Positions 9,782 through 17,935 of a stretch of DNA of 64,000 nucleotides are shown in pieces. Each line of letters begins with the position of its first letter. Within the stretch, counting starts at the first letter, position 1. The notes beneath the pieces are model-generated. The model worked only from the letters and a program-made list of their open reading frames with translations. It did no database searches and was not told where the DNA came from. The DNA comes from Bacteroidota bacterium (GTDB lineage Bacteria > Bacteroidota > Bacteroidia > Chitinophagales > Chitinophagaceae), in contig JAFDZS010000011.1 of the NCBI GenBank assembly GCA_018266775.1, positions 531,404 through 595,403 of the forward strand. The letters are read 5' to 3'. Made by a program: the position numbers and the translations under genes.

Positions 9782-9809
9782 CCATATCGTATACACTAAA
9801 TAAATTTAC

Positions 9810-10841
9810 ATGAAATTCATTCTTTCTATTTGCAGCTTACTGTTTCTGCTTTCGTGCAACAATTCCGCTGAAGCACCTGCTGCCAATGCGACATCAAACA
9901 GCAACGACGGCCTTTATAAAGAAGTGCAGACGGGAGGCATTCAAATCATTCCCATAGAAACACCGAAAGGCAAATTCAACATCTGGACCAAACGTGTGGG
10001 TAACAATCCTAAAATAAAAATATTATTGCTCAACGGCGGCCCCGGTGCCACTCATGAATATTTTGAATGCTTTGAAAGTTTTTTACCACAGGAAGGATTT
10101 GAATTTATTTATTACGATCAATTAGGTTGTGGGTTATCTGATAACCCAAAAGACACCAGCATGTGGAACCTCAGCCGCTTTGTTGAAGAAGTGGAACAGG
10201 TGCGTAAAGCTTTACATCTTACTAAAGACAATTTTTACCTGCTCGGGCATAGCTGGGGCGGCATACTGGCCATGCAATATGCATTGAAATACCAGGACAA
10301 TTTAAAAGGGTTGATCATCAGTAATATGATGAGCAGTTGCCCGGATTATGGCAAGTACGCACAGGATGTACTGGCCCCGCAATTTGATCCCAAAATTTTA
10401 GACAGCATCAGGCAGATAGAAAAGAAAGGCGATTTTGAAAATCCAAAATACATGGAATTGCTGTATCCAAATTTTTATGCTAAACATATTTTGCGCATGC
10501 CTGTGGAGCAATGGCCGGAACCGGTAACCCGTTCGTTTGGAAAAATGAACCAGTCGCTGTATGTAACTATGCAGGGCCCCAGCGAATTTGGTATTGGTGG
10601 CAACCTGGCCAACTGGGATATTAAAAAACAATTACCCCAAATAAAAGTGCCTGTATTAACCATCGGCGGCACTTTTGATACGATGGACCCCGAACACATG
10701 AAATGGATGAGCACACAGGTGCAGCACGGCCGTTTTGTATTATGCCCCGAAGGGAGCCACATGGATATGTACGATGATCAGAAACATTATTTCCCTGGCC
10801 TCATCAGTTTTATTAAAGATGTGGATGCAGGGAAAATGTAA
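9810..10841 (+). CDS. Proline iminopeptidase-family alpha/beta hydrolase, lipoprotein
   Basis: 343 aa. The N-terminus is a lipoprotein signal with lipobox FLLSC (Cys16), so the enzyme should be membrane-anchored in the envelope. The alpha/beta-hydrolase core has NGGPG (75-79, oxyanion hole; usually HGGPG) and the nucleophile elbow GHSWGG with Ser148. The acid is likely in GGTFDTMDPEH and the His in EGSHMD. Family members (peptidase S33) release N-terminal proline or other residues from small peptides. It follows the methyltransferase after 28 nt and may share its transcript. Confidence 0.85.
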   Translation: MKFILSICSLLFLLSCNNSAEAPAANATSNSNDGLYKEVQTGGIQIIPIETPKGKFNIWTKRVGNNPKIKILLLNGGPGATHEYFECFESFLPQEGFEFIYYDQLGCGLSDNPKDTSMWNLSRFVEEVEQVRKALHLTKDNFYLLGHSWGGILAMQYALKYQDNLKGLIISNMMSSCPDYGKYAQDVLAPQFDPKILDSIRQIEKKGDFENPKYMELLYPNFYAKHILRMPVEQWPEPVTRSFGKMNQSLYVTMQGPSEFGIGGNLANWDIKKQLPQIKVPVLTIGGTFDTMDPEHMKWMSTQVQHGRFVLCPEGSHMDMYDDQKHYFPGLISFIKDVDAGKM

Positions 10842-10897
10842 GCTTGACATTCATTGAAATTTGATTTTACAAATCGATGTTGCTTTGAGTTTTTCAA

Positions 10898-11045
10898 GGG
10901 AGCTTACATGTGTATTGACCGGTTTCGACAAGCTCAACCTGACAGCTTTTATTATTTATAAGTTGTCGATTCATTTTACTGTCAGTATGAGTTGATTTAC
11001 CCTGTGGGGCGAAGACGGTTATCTCAGCATTATCCCTGTTATGCA
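10898..11045. repeat. Interspersed CTGTCAG/TGAGC repeat, first copy
   Basis: In the 245-nt gap between two genes, the arm TTTCGACAAGCTCAACCTG (near 10920) is followed about 40 nt later by CTGTCAGTATGAGTTGATT and GGGGCGAAGACGGTTAT. This is a degenerate copy of the imperfect inverted repeat also seen near 18.7, 20.5, 26.5, 37.9 and 56 kb. Confidence 0.6.
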
Positions 11046-11086
11046 AAAAGACTGGCCTTATTCCAAAATAAAATGAAGTAAATTTT

Positions 11087-11758
11087 ATGCAAACCGTCTT
11101 CATCACTGGTGGTACAGGATATATTGGTACAAGGTTGATCAAAGCTTTACAGCAGGAAGGGCAATACCATATCAGGACGCTCGTTCGCAAGGGGTCAGAA
11201 AATAAATTACCTGCCGGCGTTGAAGTAATTTATGGTGATGCATTAGACGCATCCACTTATGAGCAATTGATTGCCCCTGCAACAACTTTTGTACACCTGG
11301 TTGGTGTGGCGCATCCTTCACCATCAAAGAAAGAACAATTCAAAACCATCGATTTGATTTCCATACGTGCGGCGGCTAAAGCAGCTGTAACAGCAGGCAT
11401 ACAACATTTTGTTTACCTGAGTGTGGCCATGCATCCCACCCGTATTATGAAAGATTTCCAGGCAGTACGGGCAGCAGGAGAAGCCATATTATTACAACAA
11501 AATTTTGCTGCTTCGTTTATTCGTCCCTGGTATGTACTGGGGCCGGGGCATTGGTGGCCATTGCTGCTGAAACCGGTCTACTGGGTTATGAAATTATTTC
11601 CATCAAGCCGCACAACGGCGCAAAACCTGGATACGGTCACCATCGGTCAAATGATCCGCACACTGGTATACTGCATTCAACATCCGCCTGCATTGAATGA
11701 CACTTATGAAGTACAGGATATGAAAAAAGATAAAGGAACATTACCTGGTACGTGGTAA
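11087..11758 (+). CDS. Atypical SDR / NAD(P)-binding epimerase-like protein
   Basis: 223-aa Rossmann protein beginning VFITGGTGYIGTRL, the glycine-rich NAD(P)-binding motif (residues 6-13), followed by IRTLVRKGSENK and VEVIYGDALD as in NmrA/NDUFA9-like atypical short-chain dehydrogenases. YLSVAMHPT occupies the place of the usual YxxxK site without a matching Lys, so classical dehydrogenase chemistry is doubtful. It is shorter than most relatives (about 280-300 aa); the C-terminal tail is probably reduced. A bidirectional terminator follows directly. Confidence 0.7.
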   Translation: MQTVFITGGTGYIGTRLIKALQQEGQYHIRTLVRKGSENKLPAGVEVIYGDALDASTYEQLIAPATTFVHLVGVAHPSPSKKEQFKTIDLISIRAAAKAAVTAGIQHFVYLSVAMHPTRIMKDFQAVRAAGEAILLQQNFAASFIRPWYVLGPGHWWPLLLKPVYWVMKLFPSSRTTAQNLDTVTIGQMIRTLVYCIQHPPALNDTYEVQDMKKDKGTLPGTW

Positions 11759-11762
11759 ATAA

Positions 11763-11790
11763 AACCCCGCAAATTGCGGGGTTAATCTTT
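11763..11790. terminator. Bidirectional terminator (SDR gene and rnpB)
   Basis: AACCCCGC (11763-11770) pairs with GCGGGGTT (11776-11783) around a 5-nt loop. The plus strand continues into TAATCTTTTTT and the minus strand into TTATTT, so it ends both the SDR gene and the minus-strand RNase P RNA. Confidence 0.85.
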
Positions 11791-11798
11791 TTTAAAAA

Positions 11799-12181
11799 CT
11801 ATCAGCCTGTAAGCCGGATTCTGTCTCCCGGTTGCCCGGAAGAGTTATCATTTATCTGGCTGCAGCATTACTGCTGCAATCTTGCTGCCTACCCTTCAAT
11901 GTCCCCCACATTACTGTGGAGATCGGACGGGCCGCCCTCAACACTGATTTACGTGGCATTACAGCACACAAGGTTTACCCGTTATGGCAGTTACCTGCCG
12001 CAACCGTGAGCTCTTACCTCACGTTTTCACCCTGGCCCCTGCATTACTGCGGGGTGGTAATTTTCTGTGGCACTTTCTCCCCCACAACAAGTGTGGGGAC
12101 CGGCCGTTAACCGGTGTGTTGCCCTGTGCTGTCCGGACTTTCCTCCCCCTGCAATACAGGAAGCGATAACCCGGCTGATAG
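11799..12181 (-). ncRNA. rnpB: RNase P RNA (class A)
   Basis: On the minus strand the 5' end reads CTATCAGCCGGGTTATCGC. It is followed by the universally conserved GAGGAAAGTCCGGAC, a GGGTGAAA..GTGAGGTAAGAGCTCAC block, and near the 3' end AGAATCCGGCTTACAGGC, with terminal bases pairing to the 5' segment. These are diagnostic of bacterial RNase P RNA, which processes tRNA 5' ends with the RnpA protein. Length is about 383 nt; ends are placed by the pairing of the P1 stem. Several short open frames on both strands here are chance readings of the RNA gene. Confidence 0.95.
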
Positions 12182-12185
12182 CCTG

Positions 12186-12193
12186 CAAAGATA
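12186..12193 (-). promoter_or_regulatory. rnpB -7 promoter box
   Basis: TATCTTTG on the minus strand matches TAnnTTTG and ends 5 nt before the rnpB 5' end, the expected distance to the transcription start. A TTG lies 22 nt further upstream, inside the arm of the adjacent 23-bp inverted repeat, and could serve as the -33 element. Confidence 0.7.
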
Positions 12194-12214
12194 TTGTTTT
12201 TATACCCAATGCCG

Positions 12215-12266
12215 GCAAGCTATACGGTGAGTCACCCATTAAAGGGTGACTCACCGTATAGCTTGC
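12215..12266. repeat. Perfect 23-bp inverted repeat upstream of rnpB
   Basis: Arm 12215-12237 (beginning GCAAGCTATACGG) is the exact reverse complement of 12244-12266, separated by ATTAAA. The right arm continues into TTTTCATTATTTT on the plus strand. No plus-strand gene ends here, so a plain terminator role is unexplained. It overlaps the region where the rnpB -33 element would lie. Confidence 0.9.
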
Positions 12267-12314
12267 TTTTCATTATTTTGGAATGTATCTTTAAATAACG
12301 AGATGCTATCCATC

Positions 12315-12682
12315 ATGGCAACAAAAAAAGCTGTAAAAACGCTCACCCAAAAAGAAATTTGGTTTCAACAATTAGTTGCTACTATACCCGGAATAGATCT
12401 AAAGGGCGATAACAACCCTTACACTTCCCTCAACGGGCACATGTTTTCTTACTTGCCCAAAAAGAAACCTTAGCTTTACGGCTACCCGAAAAAAAGCGGG
12501 AAGCTTTTCTTAAGAAATATAAAACATCGCTGATGACCGCTTATGGTATTGTGCAGAAGGGATACGTACAGGTGCCTGACAGCCTGTTGAAAAAAACAAA
12601 AGAACTGCAATCATTTTTTGAAGCATCGTACAATTATGTGAAGACCATGAAATCCAAACCGACCACCAGAAAAAAAGCATGA
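12315..12682 (+). pseudogene. TfoX-like protein gene with a -1 frame break
   Basis: The first frame (from ATG 12315) encodes MATKKAVKTLTQ..NPYTSLNGHMFSYLPKKKP and stops at 12471-12473. The frame shifted by -1 continues without loss as ETLALRLPEKKREAF..KTSLMTAYGIVQKGYVQV..ELQSFFEASYNYVKTMKSKP and stops at 12680-12682. Together they resemble, from memory, a full-length protein of about 120 aa annotated as TfoX/Sxy-like in Bacteroidota, with no residues missing at the join. The break falls at or just before CAAAAAG (12458-12464). Either one base was lost (mutation or sequencing error) or a programmed -1 shift joins the frames. Confidence 0.7.
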
Positions 12683-12777
12683 GCGGTTATGGTAAAATAA
12701 TTTGTAAACTGCTTGTTATAGTATTGCAGACAGTTTAAGTATCATTCAATCTGTATTATTTTTACAAAAACATCTTC

Positions 12778-13347
12778 ATGTCTGAAATAGCCGAAACCAT
12801 CCAGGAGCCGCTGGAAAAAGCGGGTAAAAGCAATATCAATTCACGTGTGGCTTTATTTGTTGCGCTTACCGCCACATTCATGGCTATTTGTAATGTGAAG
12901 GATGGCAACATTGTACAATCCATGCAGCAGGCACAGGCGCATGGGCTGGACGCATGGTCATACTACCAGGCCAAAAGCACCCGGCAAGCCGTTGCAGAAA
13001 ACTCATTGGAACTATTGGAAGCACAGGGCAAGAATGCTGATACCGCAACTATCAGCAAATTCAAAGAGGAAGTTGCCAAATATGAAAAACAGAAAGCTGA
13101 AATTAAAGCACAAGCAGAAGGATTTGAAAAAGAATATGATGCTATTAATTTATTCGATGATCAGTTTGATATGACCGAAGCATTGCTCACCATTTCCATT
13201 GCCATGTTTGGTATCGCATCACTCACACAAAAAAGATGGCTGCTCTATTTCTCCACCGGCGTAAGTTTACTGGGTTTTATTTTAGGGTTGGCGGCATTTT
13301 TTAAGATCGGCCTGCATTCAGATTTTATTGCAAGAATTTTAGGATAG
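12778..13347 (+). CDS. DUF4337 family membrane protein
   Basis: 189 aa with an N-terminal hydrophobic helix (about residues 24-40, VALFVALTATFMAICNV), a long charged helical central part (65-130, QAVAENSLELLEAQGK..EKQKAEIKAQAEGFEKEYD), then two closely spaced C-terminal membrane helices (about 135-152 and 157-180). This order and the KSTRQAVAE and LTISIAMFGIASL blocks match DUF4337. Function unknown. The next gene starts 18 nt later. Confidence 0.82.
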   Translation: MSEIAETIQEPLEKAGKSNINSRVALFVALTATFMAICNVKDGNIVQSMQQAQAHGLDAWSYYQAKSTRQAVAENSLELLEAQGKNADTATISKFKEEVAKYEKQKAEIKAQAEGFEKEYDAINLFDDQFDMTEALLTISIAMFGIASLTQKRWLLYFSTGVSLLGFILGLAAFFKIGLHSDFIARILG

Positions 13348-13365
13348 AAAAACTCATACCACCAA

Positions 13366-14145
13366 ATGAAAAAATTATTGTTACTGCTGCCTTTACTGTT
13401 ATACCATTGTTGTTACGCACAAGATGAGAAAAAGATTGAACAGGAATTGCTTAAACCTTTCAATCAAATTGATTACTGGCTGACACACCAGGAATTGTCA
13501 GATAAAATTAATTCCTATGATTCCATTGAAAATGTGAACCAGGCATTTCTTGAGCTGTTATTAAAATATACTGCAACAGAAAAAAGAACGATCAATTATT
13601 CTTTCAAAAAACTTCAGAAAGCAGGATTAACTGTCGCTACATCTGCAGATAGTTTATTTAGAGTATATTCCTGGGATACATACACAGGCGGTACCATGCA
13701 TGTTTTTTATACCGTGTACCAATATAAAATCAATGGAAAAATATTTTCTAAAACACCTGGATATATGGAAGAAGAAGGAGATGCAGGGGCATTTTGTGCA
13801 GAAATATTTACAATCAAGAACACATCACACACTTATTATCTCGCAGTAAGTCACGCTATACTATCTACCAAAGATGCAGCACAATCAGTTGATGCTTTTG
13901 AAATAGGAAAGGATTCACTAAACGATGCCGCTAAAATCATCAAAACAAAAACCGGGCTACACAGTTCGCTGAGTTTCGAATACGATTTTTTCTCTGTAGC
14001 AGATCATCCTGAAAGGCCGGTTAAACTGGTATTCTTTGATAAGACCACAAAAACACTCCGCATACCAGTCGTAACAGAAGAAGGCAAAGTCACCTCTAAA
14101 TTCATCCGTTACAGGTTCACAGGTAAATATTTCGAAAAACAATAA
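13366..14145 (+). CDS. Secreted protein of unknown function
   Basis: 259 aa with an N-terminal signal peptide (LLLLLPLLLYHCCYAQ, cleavage likely after residue 19). The mature part has no recognised motif; it contains KNTSHTYYLAVSHAILSTKDAAQSV and ends TSKFIRYRFTGKYFEKQ, suggesting a beta-rich periplasmic or surface protein. Base composition is clearly lower in G+C than in neighbouring housekeeping genes. It is the second gene after DUF4337 (18 nt gap), so probably co-transcribed. Confidence 0.65.
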   Translation: MKKLLLLLPLLLYHCCYAQDEKKIEQELLKPFNQIDYWLTHQELSDKINSYDSIENVNQAFLELLLKYTATEKRTINYSFKKLQKAGLTVATSADSLFRVYSWDTYTGGTMHVFYTVYQYKINGKIFSKTPGYMEEEGDAGAFCAEIFTIKNTSHTYYLAVSHAILSTKDAAQSVDAFEIGKDSLNDAAKIIKTKTGLHSSLSFEYDFFSVADHPERPVKLVFFDKTTKTLRIPVVTEEGKVTSKFIRYRFTGKYFEKQ

Positions 14146-14264
14146 GTTATGAGCCGATGCTTGGCGTTCAGGCAGCGAAAGAATATGCCATGATAGCAAT
14201 CATGTAAAACTTTTACAAAAATCATAACACTAAAATCCGGTGAAATCGTAATTTTACAGCTGAA

Positions 14265-14651
14265 ATGAAAAAAGCCGCGGCCATACTATTACTGATGATT
14301 TACTCCTTGTCCACCATGGGCATAGGTATCAGGCAGTTTTATTGCTGTGGTAAATTAAAATCCACCACCATTACCCTGGTTCAGGAGGATAAAGAAAAAT
14401 GCGCCAGCAAAGGCTCCATGACCGGCTGCTGTAAAACCACTTTCAAAAACTTTAAGGTAAAAGACAGCCATGTCGGCAGTTCAAATACATTTGTACTCAA
14501 CAAAGTATTTACTGCAATATCATTGCCTGAAGTTAATTTACAGGCACCTGTATTAGCAGTGCAGCACATGCTCACCGGCAATTACAGCAAAGCACCTCCC
14601 CCGCTACTGCCTGTATCCCTGAATATTTTATATTGCGTTTACCGCATTTGA
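14265..14651 (+). CDS. HYC_CC_PP family protein
   Basis: 128 aa with a hydrophobic N-terminal signal or anchor (residues 4-22). It carries the three features that name this Bacteroidota family: YCC at 26-28, a CC pair at 55-56 (TGCCKT) and PPP at 111-113. The paired cysteines suggest metal or thiol chemistry in the envelope, which is inference. It is the first gene of a cluster with a secreted metal-binding repeat protein and an HMA-containing TonB receptor. A TAATTTTA box 15 nt before the ATG could be a weak -7 element. Confidence 0.75.
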   Translation: MKKAAAILLLMIYSLSTMGIGIRQFYCCGKLKSTTITLVQEDKEKCASKGSMTGCCKTTFKNFKVKDSHVGSSNTFVLNKVFTAISLPEVNLQAPVLAVQHMLTGNYSKAPPPLLPVSLNILYCVYRI

Positions 14652-14796
14652 TTTCCTTCCCGCAACAACATTTCCTGTTGTTTTAGTGTGCAACACACTT
14701 CATCAATTTTACAGAAATATATTTTCAATGACGCTGCGTTCAATTAACGCTGTGTTTTTTGATTTAACGATTTTATCATCATAAAAAATAAATACA

Positions 14797-15264
14797 ATGA
14801 AAAAGTCAATGCTATTCATCGTTGCTGTGGTTACAGCACTGAGTTCTTTTGCACAAAAAGATAAAATGCAGAAAGCAGATACTGCTGTGGTAATTAAAGC
14901 CAAATACATCTGCCCCATGCACCCGGATGTTACCAGCGATAAACCCGGTAAATGCACCAAATGCGGTATGGACCTTGTATTAAGCAAAAAACATCAAATG
15001 AAAATGGATGCAGCAAAAATGTACACCTGCCCCATGCATCCTGATGTGGTTAGTAATAAGCCCGGCAAATGCTCCAAATGCGGCATGGATCTTACCGTCA
15101 TGAAATCTAAAAAGGAAGGAATGAAAATGGATGCCATGAAAATGTACGTATGCCCCATGCACCCTGATGAAAAAAGTGACAAACCCGGTAAATGCTCCAA
15201 ATGCGGCATGGATTTAAAAAAAGTGGTAAAGGCGAAAAACGCAGAAGCAAAAGACAAAATGTAA
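14797..15264 (+). CDS. Secreted protein with three heavy-metal-binding (HMBD) repeats
   Basis: 155 aa. Signal peptide at about 1-20 (ending SSFAQ). Three near-identical modules follow at residues 37-60, 76-99 and 117-140, each with CPMHPD, six or seven residues, GKCxKCGMDL. This is the heavy-metal-binding domain often found at the N-terminus of copper ATPases and CusB-type adaptors; here it is free-standing and repeated every 39-41 residues. Linkers are Met/Lys-rich (MKMDAMKM), as in periplasmic Cu(I) or Ag(I) proteins. Inferred role: periplasmic metal buffer or carrier for the receptor encoded 50 nt downstream. Confidence 0.88.
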   Translation: MKKSMLFIVAVVTALSSFAQKDKMQKADTAVVIKAKYICPMHPDVTSDKPGKCTKCGMDLVLSKKHQMKMDAAKMYTCPMHPDVVSNKPGKCSKCGMDLTVMKSKKEGMKMDAMKMYVCPMHPDEKSDKPGKCSKCGMDLKKVVKAKNAEAKDKM

Positions 15265-15269
15265 CCCAT

Positions 15270-15312
15270 TGTTGTGCTGATGCAAAAAACATCAGCACAA
15301 CATTTAATTTTT
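15270..15312 (+). promoter_or_regulatory. Intercistronic terminator/attenuator hairpin
   Basis: A 13-bp perfect stem (15270-15282 with 15290-15302, TGTTGTGCTGATG and its complement) with a CAAAAAA loop is followed by TTTAATTTTTT and then, at 15314, the ATG of the TonB receptor. It may stop part of the transcription from the metal-binding repeat gene, setting the ratio of the two products, or be regulated. Confidence 0.75.
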
Positions 15313-15313
15313 T

Positions 15314-17935
15314 ATGACGATGAAAACAATTTTCACAGCATTGTTATTACTTGCAGCAGGTATAACAAGCGCTCAAAATAAATTATCACCCGCTAAAGAC
15401 ACCAGTATCAGTTTTAAAGTTTTTGGCGTGTGTGAACAATGCAAACAACGCATTGAAACTGCTGTTAAAGGAAGAGGTGTTAAAAAAGCAGTATGGGATA
15501 TCGACAGTAAAATGTTATCCCTTACTTATAACCCCGCTGTTATTTCGCTGGAAAAAATTGAAAATAAAATAGTTGGCGCAGGTCATGACCTGGAAAATAA
15601 AAAAGCGAAAGATAACAGCTACCAGCAACTGCCTTCGTGCTGTCATTACAGGGAAATTGATGCCGCTTTAAATGAGGCTGTTACCGACAGTATCGCCAAA
15701 GCAAACCTTCCTGTTGTACATGCAGACTCTAATACGGTTATGAATACAACGCATAATAATACCGCATTTATCAAAGGTGTGGTGCTGGAAAGTAATACTA
15801 AAGGAACATTCGCTCCACTATATGGTGCCAGTGTAATATGGCTGCACAGCAAACAGGGCGTTGCAACTGACAGTACTGGTGTGTTTGAAATTCCATTAAG
15901 CAATAGTGGAGCAAGACTGGTGATCAGTTATGCCGGTTACCAGCCCGATACCATTGCTGTGTTCAACACCACTGACCTGAAGATCATTTTGGCAAGTAAT
16001 AAACAACTGAAAGAAGTTACCGTTACGTCTAAACAACGTTCTACTTACATTGCCAACATGAACCCCATACGCACACAGGTAATGACGGAAAAAGAATTGT
16101 TTAAAGCAGCATGCTGTAACCTCAGCGAAAGTTTTGAAACCAATCCCTCAGTGGATGTTTCTTATAACGATGCGGTTACCGGCTCCAAACAAATTCAACA
16201 GCTGGGTTTAAGCGGCAACTATACACAGCTTACTGTAGAGAATTTACCAGGACCGAGGGGTATTGCCACACCGTTGGGATTAAATTCCATTGCCGGTCCG
16301 TGGGTGGAATCCATTCAGTTGACCAAAGGCATTGGCTCTGTTGCCAATGGCTATGAAAGTATTGCAGGGCAAATCAACATAGAATTGAAGAAGCCGGAAG
16401 GGAATGAAAAAATGTTTGCCAATGCGTATGTAAATGATTTTGGCAAAACAGATCTGAACCTTAACCTGTTTAAAAAAGTGGGGAAGAAATGGAGTACCGG
16501 TTTATTGCTGCATGATGATTTTCTGACCAACAAAAAAATGGATGCCAATAATGATGGCTTCCGCGATTTGCCCACCGGCAACCAATTTAATTTCATCAAC
16601 CGCTGGAAATATGATGATGGAAAAGGATGGCTGGCGCAGTTGGGAATAAAAGTATTGACTGATAAAAGAGTTGGCGGCGATGTAAACTTTAATGAAGCGA
16701 AAGACAAAAACACCACCAACTTATACGGGTTAGGCATTAACACCAACCGCTATGAAGCTTTTGGAAAACTGGGTTATGTATTTCCGCAGCAAAAATATAA
16801 AAGCTTCGGCCTGCAGTTATCAGTTATCAATCACAACCAGGATTCTTATTTTGGATTAACCACATACAATGCTGAGGAACAAAATGTGTATGCCAATTTG
16901 ATTTATCAATCCATCATTAACAACACACAGCATAAATTCAGAACGGGGTTGAGTTTTTTGTATGACCATTACAATGAAGCAGTAAACAGTAACCGGTACT
17001 TACGTACAGAAAAAGTGCCCGGTGCATTTTTTGAATATACCTACACCCCATCCACCAAATTCAGTGTGATTGCGGGTTTGCGGGGTGACTATCATAACCT
17101 GTATGGATTTTTTGCCACACCACGCATTCACTTACGGTATGAACCGGTAAAAGGTACCACTATCCGCATCAGCGCCGGAAGCGGACAGCGTACGGCTAAC
17201 ATTTTTGCAGAAAATATGAGTACATTGGTCAGTGCAAGGCAGTTGATCATCAGTAATCCTGAAAGCGGTAAACCTTATGGATTGAATGCAGAAAAAGCAT
17301 GGAACAAAGGAATCAGTATTGACCAGAAAATGAAATTATTTCAGCATGACGCAATGATCAGCCTGGATTTTTTCCGGAACGATTTTACACACCAGGTGGT
17401 GGTGGACCTGGAAGATCCCCGTTATGTAAAACTGTATAACCTGCAGGGTAAATCCTATTCCAACAGTACACAGGCAGAAATATCTTTTACACCTGTCACA
17501 GCACTGGATGTGCGTTTGGCTTACCGTTATTTTGACGTAAAAACCGCTTATGGCAATACTTTATTACAAAGGCCGTTAACTGCCGCCAACCGTGCATTTG
17601 CCAACCTGGCCTACGCCATACATGGTTTCAAATTTGATTACACCATCAATTATACCGGTGAGAAAAGAATTCCTTCAACGATTACTAACCCTGCCGCCTA
17701 CCAGCGGCCAGTTCAGTCGCCCGCTTACGTGCTGATGAATGCGCAGGTCAGTAAATCACTGGGCAGAAAACATCCTTTTGAAATATATGTGGGTTCAGAA
17801 AATATTACCAATTATATTCAGCATGATGCCATCATTGCTGCCAATCAACCCTTTGGGCCATATTTTGATGCTTCATTGGTTTGGGGGCCCGTTACCGGCC
17901 GTATGTTATATGCCGGATGGAGATGGAAATTGTAG
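15314..17935 (+). CDS. TonB-dependent receptor with N-terminal HMA metal-binding domain
   Basis: 873 aa outer-membrane receptor. Order: signal peptide (1-21); a heavy-metal-associated-like domain (about 30-95) with GVCEQC at 38-43; a PSCCHYR segment at 107-113; a carboxypeptidase-regulatory-like beta domain (152-227); the TonB plug (about 240-360); then a 22-strand-type barrel to a C-terminal aromatic-rich end (YAGWRWKL). KAACCNLSESF at 265-275 adds another Cys pair and is seen in receptors of this subgroup. Together with the upstream HMBD-repeat protein this points to uptake or sensing of a transition metal, probably copper; the direction and substrate are inferred. An ATG two codons further on is an alternative start. 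Confidence 0.88.
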   Translation: MTMKTIFTALLLLAAGITSAQNKLSPAKDTSISFKVFGVCEQCKQRIETAVKGRGVKKAVWDIDSKMLSLTYNPAVISLEKIENKIVGAGHDLENKKAKDNSYQQLPSCCHYREIDAALNEAVTDSIAKANLPVVHADSNTVMNTTHNNTAFIKGVVLESNTKGTFAPLYGASVIWLHSKQGVATDSTGVFEIPLSNSGARLVISYAGYQPDTIAVFNTTDLKIILASNKQLKEVTVTSKQRSTYIANMNPIRTQVMTEKELFKAACCNLSESFETNPSVDVSYNDAVTGSKQIQQLGLSGNYTQLTVENLPGPRGIATPLGLNSIAGPWVESIQLTKGIGSVANGYESIAGQINIELKKPEGNEKMFANAYVNDFGKTDLNLNLFKKVGKKWSTGLLLHDDFLTNKKMDANNDGFRDLPTGNQFNFINRWKYDDGKGWLAQLGIKVLTDKRVGGDVNFNEAKDKNTTNLYGLGINTNRYEAFGKLGYVFPQQKYKSFGLQLSVINHNQDSYFGLTTYNAEEQNVYANLIYQSIINNTQHKFRTGLSFLYDHYNEAVNSNRYLRTEKVPGAFFEYTYTPSTKFSVIAGLRGDYHNLYGFFATPRIHLRYEPVKGTTIRISAGSGQRTANIFAENMSTLVSARQLIISNPESGKPYGLNAEKAWNKGISIDQKMKLFQHDAMISLDFFRNDFTHQVVVDLEDPRYVKLYNLQGKSYSNSTQAEISFTPVTALDVRLAYRYFDVKTAYGNTLLQRPLTAANRAFANLAYAIHGFKFDYTINYTGEKRIPSTITNPAAYQRPVQSPAYVLMNAQVSKSLGRKHPFEIYVGSENITNYIQHDAIIAANQPFGPYFDASLVWGPVTGRMLYAGWRWKL

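Noticed and set aside
11752..12254. Several 60-90 aa open frames on both strands
   Set aside because: They overlap the RNase P RNA gene, whose conserved core is unmistakable; the peptides show no family features.
14189..14204. CATGAT/ATCATG hairpin after the secreted protein gene
   Set aside because: Six-bp AT-rich stem with only a weak T tract; too weak to call a terminator.
14980..15298. Minus-strand open frames with repeated peptides
   Set aside because: They are the complement of the three metal-binding modules, which explains their internal repetition.
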